The translations under genes and the position numbers were made by a program. The notes under the pieces are model-generated. The model was not told the origin of the DNA. It did no database searches and was given only the letters and a program-made list of their open reading frames with translations. A stretch of DNA of 64,000 nt from JASJCL01 sp050291585 (GTDB lineage Bacteria; Desulfobacterota; Desulfobacteria; Desulfobacterales; Desulfosarcinaceae). The DNA lies in contig JBNKKA010000004.1 in the NCBI GenBank assembly GCA_050291585.1, positions 1 through 64,000 of the forward strand, given 5' to 3'. Positions 1-8,744 of the stretch are shown here, one piece after another. Every line of letters begins with the position of its first letter. The stretch's first letter is position 1.

Positions 1-2
1 AG

Positions 3-89
3 GTCGTCTTTTTACCGATGGGCAGGCTGGGGAATCTGCTGTTGATTGAGCCCTTAGAGATAACTCGTCGGTTATTGCATGCCGGGTAA
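3..89 (+). CDS. Possible C-terminal end of a gene entering from the left edge
   Basis: Frame 3 is open from the window edge to a TAA at 87-89. It encodes 28 residues that read like a natural protein end (VVFLPMGRLGNLLLIEPLEI, then a short basic tail). It may be the 3' end of a gene lying mostly outside the window. The family is not recognised, and an open stretch this short can occur by chance. Confidence 0.25.
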   Translation, partial: VVFLPMGRLGNLLLIEPLEITRRLLHAG

Positions 90-180
90 CTGAGTTTGAA
101 GTGGTTTTGATCGATTCGAAAAAAATCGAGCCACCTCTGAACACTGCACGTAGAAGCCGATAACCAATGATCCTGAATCG

Positions 181-318
181 ATGGTACAAAAGGCTTGTAA
201 ATATCCATCCTCTCCTCTCGTATTAGGTGTCGCAACCTCAACGAAGGAAGGTGGATGTCCATTATTTACAACCCAAGGTAGGCTTACTCCAGAAGAAGAA
301 GAACCTGATGATTCATGA
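181..318 (+). CDS. Small ORF, 45 aa, unknown
   Basis: ATG at 181 opens a 45-residue reading frame with two cysteines and an acidic C-terminus (GRLTPEEEEPDDS). No good ribosome binding site precedes it. It overlaps a second small frame (227-400), so at most one of them is likely to be real. No family is recognised. Confidence 0.2.
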   Translation: MVQKACKYPSSPLVLGVATSTKEGGCPLFTTQGRLTPEEEEPDDS

Positions 319-400
319 TGATGGCTTAACCGAGCTGAAATTCGATTGCGTCATCTCCAAAATATGTGCCAATTATTCTATCGTGTGTAACTGCCAGTGA
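227..400 (+). CDS. Small Cys-rich ORF, up to 57 aa, unknown
   Basis: This frame opens after a TAG at 224. Possible GTG starts lie at 227 and 251 and an ATG at 308. The GTG at 251 follows a purine-rich GAAGGAAG stretch. The product ends in a cysteine-rich tail (KFDCVISKICANYSIVCNCQ) with four Cys in the last 17 residues, after a basic middle part. No modifying enzyme lies beside it, so a peptide natural product is only a thought. It may equally be a decayed fragment. Confidence 0.22.
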   Translation: MSQPQRRKVDVHYLQPKVGLLQKKKNLMIHDDGLTELKFDCVISKICANYSIVCNCQ

Positions 401-720
401 TAAGGCAACCGCAATAAATCATAATCTTAAAATACTACCAGATCATATTATTTATATAATCAATAACTAACATGATATATTGTTCTTGAGAAAATTCGGC
501 CGGATTTATTACGGGGACATCAATGATGATTGAGAATTGAATATCAGCAATGCTGTGGATGGGTAATAGATTTCATAAATTCTATGTATTCTATTTCATA
601 TACTATGTAATTTACTTCATATACTGTGCACACTAGCAAGCCACTATCTCACAGGATGGCACCTTTTTGCCTGTCGCCCCTCCTTGGTGTGTCCCTTTGA
701 TTTCGCTACTATTTTCTGGT
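401..720. other. AT-rich non-coding stretch
   Basis: No convincing gene, RNA or terminator is visible. Near 585-630 the sequence repeats loosely (TTCATATACT twice, 21 nt apart, with related ATGTA/CTATG words around it). The composition is far more AT-rich than the genes to the right. Confidence 0.4.
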
Positions 721-888
721 GAAGCCGAGCCCTATTTTCTGCGAAATACCGCAGAGGAGAAAAAGGAGGGGTTCCAGATCGGCTGCCGCTAGGTCGAGAC
801 CTATCAGAAGCTCACCGGGAAAGTCTTCGTGCCCGACCTGCGGCCGCCGGTCCGGCAGATCAAAAATGATATCGAAATCGAGCTGTGA
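721..888 (+). pseudogene. Possible decayed gene fragment
   Basis: Frame 1 reads like real protein on both sides of a TAG at 790-792: EAEPYFLRNTAEEKKEGFQI ahead of it and LTGKVFVPDLRPPVRQIKND after it, ending at a TGA at 886-888. No start codon or ribosome site is present. The composition (paired acidic and basic residues, a VFVPDLRPP stretch) suggests the remains of a coding sequence. The parent family is not identified. A TAG read as an amino acid is unlikely, because lipA and gcvPB in this window use TAG as a normal stop. Confidence 0.3.
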
Positions 889-910
889 CAGCTGCGAGAA
901 TAGGCCTGCC

Positions 911-2008
911 TCAGAGGACACGGCCCACCGGGTCCTCATTCAGCCGCCGGGCCAGAGCCGTGTATAGTCCCACTGTGCCCGTCATCATGTTGTCCCCCCA
1001 AGGGGCGCCCCAGATGAGGTCGAAACTGGAGCCCCGCGCCAGGCGGCGCTTGGGTCCGGTGGCGATCACGGGGCATTGGCCCTCTCGGCCCAATGCTCGG
1101 TCCTTCCGCATGAGAGCTTTCCGAATAAAAGCACCGTGGCCCCCCTGGGCCAGGATCGCCTCGTGGGAGAGGGTGCCGGCCGTCAGCCCTGTCAACAGGT
1201 CGTCCAATACGCCGGCGTTCACATCGCAGGTGTGATACTCAAATGTGCCGCAGACCTCCTCTCCCTGCATGGCGGCGCCTACGGTATGAGAGGTGGCGAT
1301 ATCTAGGACCACACAGCCCGCAGCAATAGCGCGTGGATCCTGAGCGGCGCCCGTAATGGCGGCCAGGCCGCTGTCCATGACGTAAACCGCCGCGGTGGGC
1401 AGCTCGGCCGCTGTGGCCGCCAGGGTTCGTAACCGATTGAAATTGTCCGGGACCTCGTCACTGCGATAGAGCAGGGTGCGCGGCAGGGGCGTTTGCGAAA
1501 GGGCCTCGGCAAAGAGGTTGTGGCGATAATCGAGGTGGGAAACCCCGGCCGGGGCCACCCCGTGGTCCTGGGCGCAGACCGCCACGGCATCGAACTCAAA
1601 GGGCAGGCCCAGAGCGGTAACGAGGTTCTCGATCCGGTCCGGCTGAACATCGGCCAGGTGAATGTGGCCCATCCCCGGCTGATTGACGGCCAGGCAGGCG
1701 TCGTCATCGGAGACGATCTCCAACCCCCAGCCGGCTACCCGATCCACATCATGGTGCAGCGTGGCAGCGGCACTGGTTCCAATCACCACCTTGTCCGTAG
1801 CGGCCCGCTCTTTGAGCAGCTGTGTCACCCGTCCGCCGCCCATCTCGCCGCCGGTGACGGCCAGAGGGCCGGAGGTCCCCTCGATCTCCTCTGCCACTGT
1901 GCGGATGGGGGATTTCGCCACCGCTTTGTAGGTCTGTCCGTCATCGCCGTCTACCACCAATAGGTCCAGGGTTCCGGCACCGATATCCAGCATGAGCCAA
2001 CGCGTCAT
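911..2008 (-). CDS. DUF1786 family protein (ASKHA-fold-like)
   Basis: The 365-residue protein opens with LMLDIGAGTLDLLVVD, the phosphate-1-type glycine loop of actin/Hsp70-like (ASKHA) ATPases. A second glycine-rich segment follows (AVTGGEMGGG). This is the layout of the DUF1786 family, sometimes mislabelled as pyruvate formate-lyase activating enzyme. No radical-SAM CxxxCxxC motif is present, so that label would be wrong here. The reaction is unknown. The ATG start at 2008 has a GGAGGAG ribosome site 8 nt upstream. It is the last gene of a minus-strand set with the C_GCAxxG_C_C and TetR genes and may share their control. Confidence 0.75.
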   Translation of the reverse strand: MTRWLMLDIGAGTLDLLVVDGDDGQTYKAVAKSPIRTVAEEIEGTSGPLAVTGGEMGGGRVTQLLKERAATDKVVIGTSAAATLHHDVDRVAGWGLEIVSDDDACLAVNQPGMGHIHLADVQPDRIENLVTALGLPFEFDAVAVCAQDHGVAPAGVSHLDYRHNLFAEALSQTPLPRTLLYRSDEVPDNFNRLRTLAATAAELPTAAVYVMDSGLAAITGAAQDPRAIAAGCVVLDIATSHTVGAAMQGEEVCGTFEYHTCDVNAGVLDDLLTGLTAGTLSHEAILAQGGHGAFIRKALMRKDRALGREGQCPVIATGPKRRLARGSSFDLIWGAPWGDNMMTGTVGLYTALARRLNEDPVGRVL

Positions 2009-2082
2009 GGGGTCAACTCCTCCGCTCAGTATTTGCTTTAAGTATTACTGCCCGACGAATGTGAATCGCGATCCTATCCATA

Positions 2083-2565
2083 TCATAGCTCCTCTTCCTG
2101 AAAAAGCGCCTCGAGGATCTCCATTGAATCCTTTACGATCTTTTCACAAAGGTGCTTTTCTCTCAGGAGATTCATCTCTTCAGGATCCTTGGGATTGATG
2201 TGATTCATCACAAGAATGTCGCTGCACTCCAGAGATTTTCGGCGTGCGACAAAGCGATGCGAAAACTCTTGAGTGACCTGAAAACACCTCTCCTTCGAGT
2301 ATTGATCTCGTTGAAGCCCGGCCCCATATTTCAAACCGATCAGCATGATGGCGCCGGTGACGGCTCCACAGGTTTTGCCCTGGGCCATGCCGCCGGCAAA
2401 CCCACTGGATATTTTCAGGGCAATTTCCGGTTCAAGCCCAAACTCTCTGGCAAAGGCCATGACCATGGCCTCAGAACACATGAAGCCATCCAACATGAGC
2501 TCAACTGCGTAATTAACACTAGTAGATCCCAGTGCGCCTGGCAGCGCGACGGTTTCAGTTTTCAA
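2083..2565 (-). CDS. C_GCAxxG_C_C family (redox-type) protein
   Basis: The 160-residue protein carries the family hallmarks: an MCSEA motif near residue 30, GFAGGMAQGKTCGAVTGA near residues 56-73, then spaced single cysteines (ECSDI, LCEKI). These proteins are common in anaerobes and are thought to bind metal or take part in redox chemistry. The exact role is unknown. Translation probably starts at the TTG at 2565, with GGAGGA about 7 nt upstream and no better ATG nearby. A 15-bp operator (2595-2609) sits 30 nt ahead of the start and matches the one ahead of the neighbouring TetR gene, so repression by that regulator is likely. Confidence 0.8.
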   Translation of the reverse strand: MKTETVALPGALGSTSVNYAVELMLDGFMCSEAMVMAFAREFGLEPEIALKISSGFAGGMAQGKTCGAVTGAIMLIGLKYGAGLQRDQYSKERCFQVTQEFSHRFVARRKSLECSDILVMNHINPKDPEEMNLLREKHLCEKIVKDSMEILEALFQEEEL

Positions 2566-2594
2566 ATTGTGTCCTCCCTCCTCGCGTTTTCGTT

Positions 2595-2609
2595 GTCACC
2601 ACTAGTGAC
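2595..2609. promoter_or_regulatory. TetR-type operator, copy 1
   Basis: GTCACCACTAGTGAC is an inverted repeat of GTCACCA and TAGTGAC around one base, with one arm mismatch. It differs by one base from the operator at 3268-3282. It lies in the 61-nt gap between the TetR stop and the C_GCAxxG_C_C start. Confidence 0.7.
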
Positions 2610-2626
2610 ATTCCAGTCAAAAAAAA

Positions 2627-3253
2627 TCATCTCTCAAAGATCCCTTTAAGAAGCAGATCGATACCATTGTAAATTTTCTCCCAACCCGCCTCGGACTCCA
2701 GGTCTATGCCGCCAATTGAGGCGGCAATTCTAGACTTCACCAGGAGATGATTGACTGCCCCTCCCATCAACACGATGATGGCCGACAGGTTGTCATCATC
2801 GGGAATCTCTTCGAAATACTCAAAATACTCGAGAATGGTCTTTATGCGTATGTCTTCGAGCTGTCTGGTGAGTTCATTTCTTTCCAGGAGCTCCCAGGCC
2901 AGAATATCCAGGGTCTGCGGTCTTTTTCTCAATGCGGCAATAAATGCTTTGAAGAATTCGGCAACCTGTTGATCCGGGGACATGCTTCTGATTTGATCCG
3001 GATTCGGGCCCAATAGTTCTGTTGTGGTCGGCCAAAAATCCACGCTTCGACTGTACTCACCAATCAAACTCGGAAGTCCCCCAAAGTATCTGTACACGAG
3101 TACCTTGTCGACCCCCGCCGCCTTTGCGACTTTATTGACGCCAAGGCCCTTGAAACCTGCCTCTGCCAATACCCACCCAACGGCTTTAACAAGCTTGACT
3201 TTGGTCTGCGCTTTGCGATCGACCGAAATATCGCTTTTTTTCATGATTCCCAT
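2627..3253 (-). CDS. TetR family transcriptional regulator
   Basis: The 208-residue protein has an N-terminal TetR helix-turn-helix at about residues 15-62, with the typical GVNKVAKAAGVDKVLVYRYF recognition segment. A helical ligand-binding part follows. The ATG at 3253 or at 3244 could be the start; GGGGA upstream fits the second better. Copies of the same 15-bp operator lie just upstream of this gene and in front of the next gene (2565), the pattern expected of a self-controlled local repressor. The ligand is unknown. Confidence 0.85.
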   Translation of the reverse strand: MGIMKKSDISVDRKAQTKVKLVKAVGWVLAEAGFKGLGVNKVAKAAGVDKVLVYRYFGGLPSLIGEYSRSVDFWPTTTELLGPNPDQIRSMSPDQQVAEFFKAFIAALRKRPQTLDILAWELLERNELTRQLEDIRIKTILEYFEYFEEIPDDDNLSAIIVLMGGAVNHLLVKSRIAASIGGIDLESEAGWEKIYNGIDLLLKGIFER

Positions 3254-3267
3254 GTCCCCAGATACTT

Positions 3268-3282
3268 GTCACCACTGGTGAC
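3268..3282. promoter_or_regulatory. TetR-type operator, copy 2
   Basis: GTCACCACTGGTGAC is a perfect 7-bp inverted repeat around one C. It starts 14 nt upstream of the TetR gene start, where it would block that gene's promoter or transcript start. It is 14/15 identical to copy 1. Confidence 0.75.
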
Positions 3283-3474
3283 TTTCTACAGGTGGGTGTC
3301 CGGCTTGTCAATATAAAGTGTTTGTATTACCAGCGACGAATATCTTATAGTGATGCCGAATTCGGTCCCTAACGACTCTTTTATCTGCAGTTTTTGGTGT
3401 TTAGACGACTTTCAGCCATTCAGACTATATATGGACTGCGAGCGGATCGCGTCTTTAGACTGCCAAGGATAATT

Positions 3475-4665
3475 ATGCCTGCCAACACCCACCTGGTTTG
3501 GGCCGAGATCGATCTGGCGGCCATCGCCCACAACATCCGCGCGCTCAAGGCCCTGCAGCCCGTCGAGACCCTATTGCTGGCGGCGGTCAAGGCCAACGCC
3601 TACGGCCACGGCGCGGTTGAGGTCGCCCGCACGGTTTTGGCCAACGGCGCCGACTATCTGGGGGTGGCCCGGCCGGCCGAGGGGATCGCCCTGCGCACCG
3701 CCGGCATCCATGCCCCTATCTTGATCTTCGGCTACAGCCCGCCGGAGATGGCGGCAGAACTGGCCGCCCATGGACTGGAGCAGTGCGTCTACGATATCGA
3801 CACGGCGCGTGCCATCTCCGCCCGTCTCGCCGGAATCGGTCAAAGGCTCCCGATCCACCTTAAAATCGACACTGGCATGGGACGCTTAGGCATCCCCTGT
3901 CCGGACCAGAAGGCCGTGGCCCGCTGCGTGGCTCTGGCCCAGCAAATCAGCACCCTCCCTGGAATCTCCTTTAAAGGCATTTTCTCCCATTTCGCCACAG
4001 CCGACAGCCGGGACAAAGCCTTCGCCGAAGGGCAGTTCCGCCAGTTTGAGGGCTGTCTGGCGGCTCTCGAAGCCAATCACCTGCGGCCGCCCCTAGGCCA
4101 CATGGCCAACAGCGGGGCCATCATCGACATGCCCGCCACCCACCTGGATATGGCCAGGGCGGGCATTTCGGTCTACGGCCTCTACCCCTCCCATGAGGTT
4201 CGGCGCGATGCGCTCGAACTCTTCCCGGCCCTGGCCCTCAAGGCGCGCGTCATCCATGTCAAAAAGGTATTGCCCGGCACACCAATCAGTTACGGATGCA
4301 CATGGACAGCAGAACGCCCAACCACCATCGCCACGGTCCCGGTGGGCTATGGCGATGGCTACAGCCGCGGCCTCTCAAACCGCGGAATGATGCTCGTCGG
4401 GGGCAGCCGGGTGCCCATCGTCGGGCGGGTATGCATGGACCTGACTATGCTGGATGTGACCGCGGTCCCTGGCGTAGAGGTCGGCGATGAAGTGGTAGTT
4501 CTGGGACGACAGGGGCAGGCGCAGATCAGCGCCGACGATATCGCCGCCTGGAACGCCACCATCAACTATGAGGTAGTGACGGCCATCACTGAGCGGGTGC
4601 CGCGGATCTACATCAAAACTCAAACATCAGGAGGACACGAAAACGAGTATCCTCGACACGAGTAA
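3475..4665 (+). CDS. alr: Alanine racemase
   Basis: This enzyme interconverts L- and D-alanine with PLP and supplies D-alanine for peptidoglycan. From ATG 3475 the product is 396 residues. It has the PLP-lysine motif AAVKANAYGHG near residue 40, the barrel region with HLKIDTGMGRLG, and the C-terminal catalytic tyrosine region PISYGCTW with GRVCMDLTMLD. The frame is open upstream to 3394, but AAGGA lies 6 nt before 3475 and the conserved fold begins there, so the shorter form is preferred. It stands alone, with a small unrelated ORF downstream. Confidence 0.95.
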   Translation: MPANTHLVWAEIDLAAIAHNIRALKALQPVETLLLAAVKANAYGHGAVEVARTVLANGADYLGVARPAEGIALRTAGIHAPILIFGYSPPEMAAELAAHGLEQCVYDIDTARAISARLAGIGQRLPIHLKIDTGMGRLGIPCPDQKAVARCVALAQQISTLPGISFKGIFSHFATADSRDKAFAEGQFRQFEGCLAALEANHLRPPLGHMANSGAIIDMPATHLDMARAGISVYGLYPSHEVRRDALELFPALALKARVIHVKKVLPGTPISYGCTWTAERPTTIATVPVGYGDGYSRGLSNRGMMLVGGSRVPIVGRVCMDLTMLDVTAVPGVEVGDEVVVLGRQGQAQISADDIAAWNATINYEVVTAITERVPRIYIKTQTSGGHENEYPRHE

Positions 4666-4698
4666 TGTTTACATCCAAAATAGAGAGAGGAAAAAGTG

Positions 4699-4911
4699 AT
4701 GGATCTTGATAAAATAGTGGATGGCTTATCAAAAGAAATAAATTTTTCATTGAAAGCATTTTCAAAAACAAAGGATCTCAATGAAAAAGAATCTTATAGC
4801 CGAATTGTAAAAAATTTATGCGATTCTTTAGGTGTGTTTATAGATATTGAAAGCGAAATGATGCCCTTTGATTTTGATGATGATTATAAAAAAGATGATA
4901 TACCTTTTTGA
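4699..4911 (+). CDS. Small hypothetical protein, 70 aa
   Basis: The small acidic protein (MDLDKIVDGLSKEINFSLKA, tail MPFDFDDDYKKDDIPF) is encoded by DNA much richer in AT than alr just upstream, which suggests a different origin. ATG 4699 follows GAGAGG by 8 nt. A 16-bp hairpin lies 56 nt after the stop. No family is recognised. It is probably helical and soluble, with no signal peptide or membrane segment. Confidence 0.55.
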   Translation: MDLDKIVDGLSKEINFSLKAFSKTKDLNEKESYSRIVKNLCDSLGVFIDIESEMMPFDFDDDYKKDDIPF

Positions 4912-4966
4912 AGAAACGTGAGCCCCCCTCTCCACGCACCTACCGCCACTCTCGAACTTTATACAA

Positions 4967-5008
4967 AAAGGCGGTTTAAGAGAAACACATACCTCTTAAA
5001 CCGCCTTT
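4967..5008. terminator. Perfect 16-bp hairpin, likely terminator
   Basis: Arms 4967-4982 and 4993-5008 are fully complementary around a 10-nt loop. The arms begin and end in AAA/TTT, so the hairpin could work in both directions. It closes the alr/small-ORF unit. Between it and 5340 nothing else is recognised apart from an in-frame extension of the next gene. Confidence 0.7.
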
Positions 5009-5339
5009 AAACAAAGCTTTGCATCGCAATGAGTCACGGGCAGATCTGACCCCTTTGCGTCTCATTTTGCGCTCTCTTTTAAATATTTTCAATAATTTCA
5101 AGTGAGCGCCCACAAACGACAATATCCGATTTTTTTACATTTATTACAGAATGTTATATTGGCGACCATTTTGGGGTACCGCCACTGCATTGATGCCAAG
5201 CCTAAATACGATTGCCCTTCTAAAAGAGCAAACCAACCTATACATACCACCCTGTAGCATGTATAATTACCCAGCAACCAGGGATACGTTGATGGTAAGA
5301 ATCGGTTCACCTCACCAAATTGCATTGGCCAACATTGAC

Positions 5340-6308
5340 ATGAATAGCAAATACCTATCACGTTTTGGCAGCGCTTCGTTCCTTTGGTTGCTTATTGCAT
5401 TGGTTTTTTCCCTCTTTGTGTCGTGCAGCGGGGATACCGAATACAAACAGATTGATTTTTCCCAGAAAATGGGTGCGTCCCTTCCCGGGAAGAAAAAAAA
5501 TGATCGGCGAACGCTACGAGTTGCCGTTGCAGCCATGATATCGCCTAAGGAAACGTCTATATATTACCGGGAGCTTATCGACTATCTGGCCTCTAAAGTC
5601 GATCATGACGTTGAGTTGATCCAGCGAAAAACCTATGGAGAAGTCAACGAACTACTAGCCAAGGGACGTATCGACCTTGCTTTCATATGTACTGGCCCCT
5701 TTGTTTCCGGAGCTGAAAAATACGGATTCGAAGCAATCGCCACGCCCGTTGTCCGCGGTAAACCTGTCTATCAAGCCTATTTGATCGTCCACAAGGACAG
5801 CCCGCTGCAAACACTTTCCGATCTGCAGGGCAAAGACTTTGCGTTTACCGATCCGGAATCCAATACCGGTGCGCTGGTACCCAGGTACTGGCTCAGACAA
5901 ATGGGGGTCAAACAGGAAACTTATTTCCGCCGCTTCACTTACACCTACAGCCACGATAACGCGATCATGGCCGTTGCCAAAAACCTGGTTGATGGAGCGG
6001 CTGTTGATGGGCATATGTGGGAATATTACCAGCGGCGCAACTCCTTTTATTCGGCCAAAACACGAGTGATTAAAAAATCCGAACCATTTGGCAGCCCGCC
6101 GCTGGTGGTCTCGAAAGTACTCGACCCACAACTGAAAAAGGCGCTGGTGGAAATGATCATGTCCATGCATGAAGATTCGCAAGGCCATCGTATTCTTGGC
6201 GAGCTAATGATTGATCGGTTTGTTCCCCCTGAACCAGAATGGTATGCACCGGTAAAAATTATGCTTGACCGGATGATGGTCGTGGAGGACGGGGGCGATG
6301 CTTCCTAA
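5340..6308 (+). CDS. PhnD-like periplasmic binding lipoprotein (sensor partner)
   Basis: The 322-residue protein has a signal sequence ending in a lipobox (LVFSLFVSC, Cys about residue 27). The rest resembles PhnD-type phosphate/phosphonate-binding proteins: LRVAVAAMISPKET start, YGEVNELLAKGRIDLAFICT, then DSPLQTLSDLQGKDFAFTDP. No ABC permease or ATPase lies nearby. It instead overlaps by 11 nt the gene of a membrane-bound sigma-54 activator, so it probably presents a ligand to that sensor. PhnD-like modules also occur in the tetrathionate sensor TtrS and in arsenate-sensing systems. The start at 5340 is chosen for the signal peptide; in-frame ATGs exist upstream and the ribosome site is weak. 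Confidence 0.8.
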   Translation: MNSKYLSRFGSASFLWLLIALVFSLFVSCSGDTEYKQIDFSQKMGASLPGKKKNDRRTLRVAVAAMISPKETSIYYRELIDYLASKVDHDVELIQRKTYGEVNELLAKGRIDLAFICTGPFVSGAEKYGFEAIATPVVRGKPVYQAYLIVHKDSPLQTLSDLQGKDFAFTDPESNTGALVPRYWLRQMGVKQETYFRRFTYTYSHDNAIMAVAKNLVDGAAVDGHMWEYYQRRNSFYSAKTRVIKKSEPFGSPPLVVSKVLDPQLKKALVEMIMSMHEDSQGHRILGELMIDRFVPPEPEWYAPVKIMLDRMMVVEDGGDAS

Positions 6309-8514
6309 AAGTCTTAAAAACACGCTCCTTCTAGCTGTGGCATTGCTCGTGATTGCAACAGGTGTGGCGGTTTCCCAACTGGTTGCTCACCGATACAGTG
6401 CAAGCTTATTTGAAAGCGCCGTTGCCCGTGCTGAAAATATCGCCCACAAGCTATCTTTGGAAGCTGTGGATAAAATACTGATCAACGATTTGGTGTCGTT
6501 GCAAAAAATGCTGGATGATCAAATCTCAAGCGATCCTTCCGTGGCCTACTTGTTTGTGATCCGGGAGGGTAGACTGTTGACACATACCTTTATGGATGGT
6601 GTTCCCCTATATCTGATACCAGCCAATACAATCGATAGCGACGATAGTAGCAAGGTCACAAAAATTCAGTCCCAGGAGGGACACCGATTTATCGATGTCG
6701 CCTACCCAATATTCGGAGGAAAGGCCGGGACGCTGAGGATGGGACTTTCCGAGGCGCCATACCGTCACCAGGTCCGTAAATTATGGGTGCAGATGAGTGT
6801 TATAACGGTTGGCATTCTGTTGTTATCCCTGGCAATCAGCCACTGGGTGATCAGCCACCTCATCGGTCCGTTAGGACAATTGACCCAATGTGCCGAACAG
6901 ATTGACGAAGGCAATCTGGACACTCAGATTGCCGTCCATGGAAGACAGGAAGTCACCAAGCTTGCATCGGCTTTCAATTCCATGCTGGTTCGCCTGCAGG
7001 ACTATACGCAACGCCTGCAGGATTCCAATATCCGGCTCGAACTGAAAAATCAGGAATTGGATCGCACCCACAAGCAACTCGAGACCTCTTTTTCCATATC
7101 CCAGAAAATCGCGGCGCTTCCTAAACTGGATCAAATCTGTCAATTCCTCATCCACACACTCAAAGAAGTGGTAGAATGCCGCAACCTGAATTTGATGGTG
7201 TTCAACCATGCGGCGCGATCCATCAGTCTGGCGACCCCTCACAAGACCTTTCATCTGGATCAGGATGTCTTTGACAAGGTGCAGCGTGCATTCAACCCAC
7301 AAAGACAGCTGACCTTTATCCGTCAACCTGAACTCGGACGATTGAACCTGAATGAATGGTTCGGCAGTGTTGACCAAGTCGCTGTGTTTCCCATTAGACA
7401 TCACGACCTGATGATCGGCGCCATGCTGGTTGTTTGCAGCGGCAACTGCAATTGCATCAGGCACGAGTTGGATGTTGTCGGCATGATTCTGCATCAGGCC
7501 GCCGGCGCCATCCATCGCGCGAATGTCCACGAAGAGGAGTTGCGCGAACTGAAGCAGCGGGTGGATGTGGATTCCGGCTTCGAGGGTATTGTCGGAAAAG
7601 ATCCCAAGATGCAGGTGGTTTTTAAGCTGATCGAAGATGTGGCACCCACCGATGCAACTGTGTTGATCCAAGGGGAGAGCGGAACCGGAAAGGAACTGGT
7701 GGCACGGGCCATCCACCATCGCAGCCATCGCGCCCAAAAGCCATTTGTCGTCATCAATTGTACGGCCTATCCCAGCACCCTGCTGGAGAGCGAACTGTTC
7801 GGCCATGAAAAAGGGGCGTTTACCGGCGCGATTCGACGTAAAATCGGCCGATTCGAGCAAGCCGACGGCGGGACGGTTTTCCTTGACGAGATCGGTGAAA
7901 TCGATCCTGCCGCCCAGACCAAACTGCTTAGGGTTCTTCAGCAACAAACCATCGATCGCTTGGGCGGCGACCACCCCGTGAAAGTCAATGTCCGTATTTT
8001 AGCCGCCACAAATAAAAATCTTCAGGGCGAAGTGCGGCAGGGACGATTCAGGGAAGATCTGTTCTATCGCTTGAACGTCATCCCAATGCGAATACCACCG
8101 TTGCGGGAACGATCCACGGATATCCATTTATTAGTGCAGCATTTCCTCAAGCGGTTTGCCGGGGAACAGGGAAAACATATCCGGGGCTTCAGAAGCGAAG
8201 CCATGCGAAAACTAATTGACTGTCCATGGCCTGGCAATGTGCGCGAGTTGGAAAACAGTGTTGAGCATGCCGTCGTACTGGCCAAGGACTCCCAGATCGA
8301 ATTGAAGGATCTTCCGACATCTCTCGTGGATGCACCTGCATCTGAATCCAATCCCGTGCCCACCATTATCCAATCCGAAGAACGGTTAATTCGAGAGGTG
8401 CTTGATGCCTGCAACTGGAATAAAACTGAAGCGGCCAGGCAGTTGGGCATCAGCCGCAGCACACTCTACGAAAAGCTCAAACGGCTGCAGATCGTCAACC
8501 CCACTTTGCACTGA
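6298..8514 (+). CDS. Membrane-anchored sigma-54 activator (HAMP-GAF-AAA+-Fis HTH)
   Basis: The order of parts in 738 residues is: membrane helix about 10-30; periplasmic sensor region about 31-160; membrane helix about 163-185; HAMP and coiled coil about 186-265; GAF-like domain about 270-410; AAA+ domain with Walker A GESGTGKE near 458, the sigma-54-contact loop GAFTGA near 507 and a conserved VFLDEIGEID; C-terminal Fis-type HTH (TEAARQLGISRSTLYEKL). It is therefore a one-protein membrane receptor and transcription activator with no kinase or receiver domain. It overlaps the PhnD-like lipoprotein gene. A -24/-12 promoter at 9030 drives the next operon, its likely target. Confidence 0.92.
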   Translation: MLPKSLKNTLLLAVALLVIATGVAVSQLVAHRYSASLFESAVARAENIAHKLSLEAVDKILINDLVSLQKMLDDQISSDPSVAYLFVIREGRLLTHTFMDGVPLYLIPANTIDSDDSSKVTKIQSQEGHRFIDVAYPIFGGKAGTLRMGLSEAPYRHQVRKLWVQMSVITVGILLLSLAISHWVISHLIGPLGQLTQCAEQIDEGNLDTQIAVHGRQEVTKLASAFNSMLVRLQDYTQRLQDSNIRLELKNQELDRTHKQLETSFSISQKIAALPKLDQICQFLIHTLKEVVECRNLNLMVFNHAARSISLATPHKTFHLDQDVFDKVQRAFNPQRQLTFIRQPELGRLNLNEWFGSVDQVAVFPIRHHDLMIGAMLVVCSGNCNCIRHELDVVGMILHQAAGAIHRANVHEEELRELKQRVDVDSGFEGIVGKDPKMQVVFKLIEDVAPTDATVLIQGESGTGKELVARAIHHRSHRAQKPFVVINCTAYPSTLLESELFGHEKGAFTGAIRRKIGRFEQADGGTVFLDEIGEIDPAAQTKLLRVLQQQTIDRLGGDHPVKVNVRILAATNKNLQGEVRQGRFREDLFYRLNVIPMRIPPLRERSTDIHLLVQHFLKRFAGEQGKHIRGFRSEAMRKLIDCPWPGNVRELENSVEHAVVLAKDSQIELKDLPTSLVDAPASESNPVPTIIQSEERLIREVLDACNWNKTEAARQLGISRSTLYEKLKRLQIVNPTLH

Positions 8515-8744
8515 ATATTCTCATAAAAACAACATTCAAAAGCGATCTCCACAGTTTAGGAGATTCCTACCCAAGTCTCTTGTCAATATGATCCAGAACG
8601 CATTGTGAATTACTCCCTGCACAGCCTGCCTTAGGTGCCATTCAAATGCGCCTACAAATAGGCCTCCTGCCCCATTGTCTGTGTTCATTTCAAAAACGGT
8701 TGCCCGAATATGGGTTCCAACAGCAGAAACGGTTTGTCACCGCC

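Noticed and set aside
6871..7974. Long antisense frame opposite the sigma-54 activator
   Set aside because: The opposite strand encodes complete conserved domains (HAMP, GAF, AAA+) across the whole stretch.
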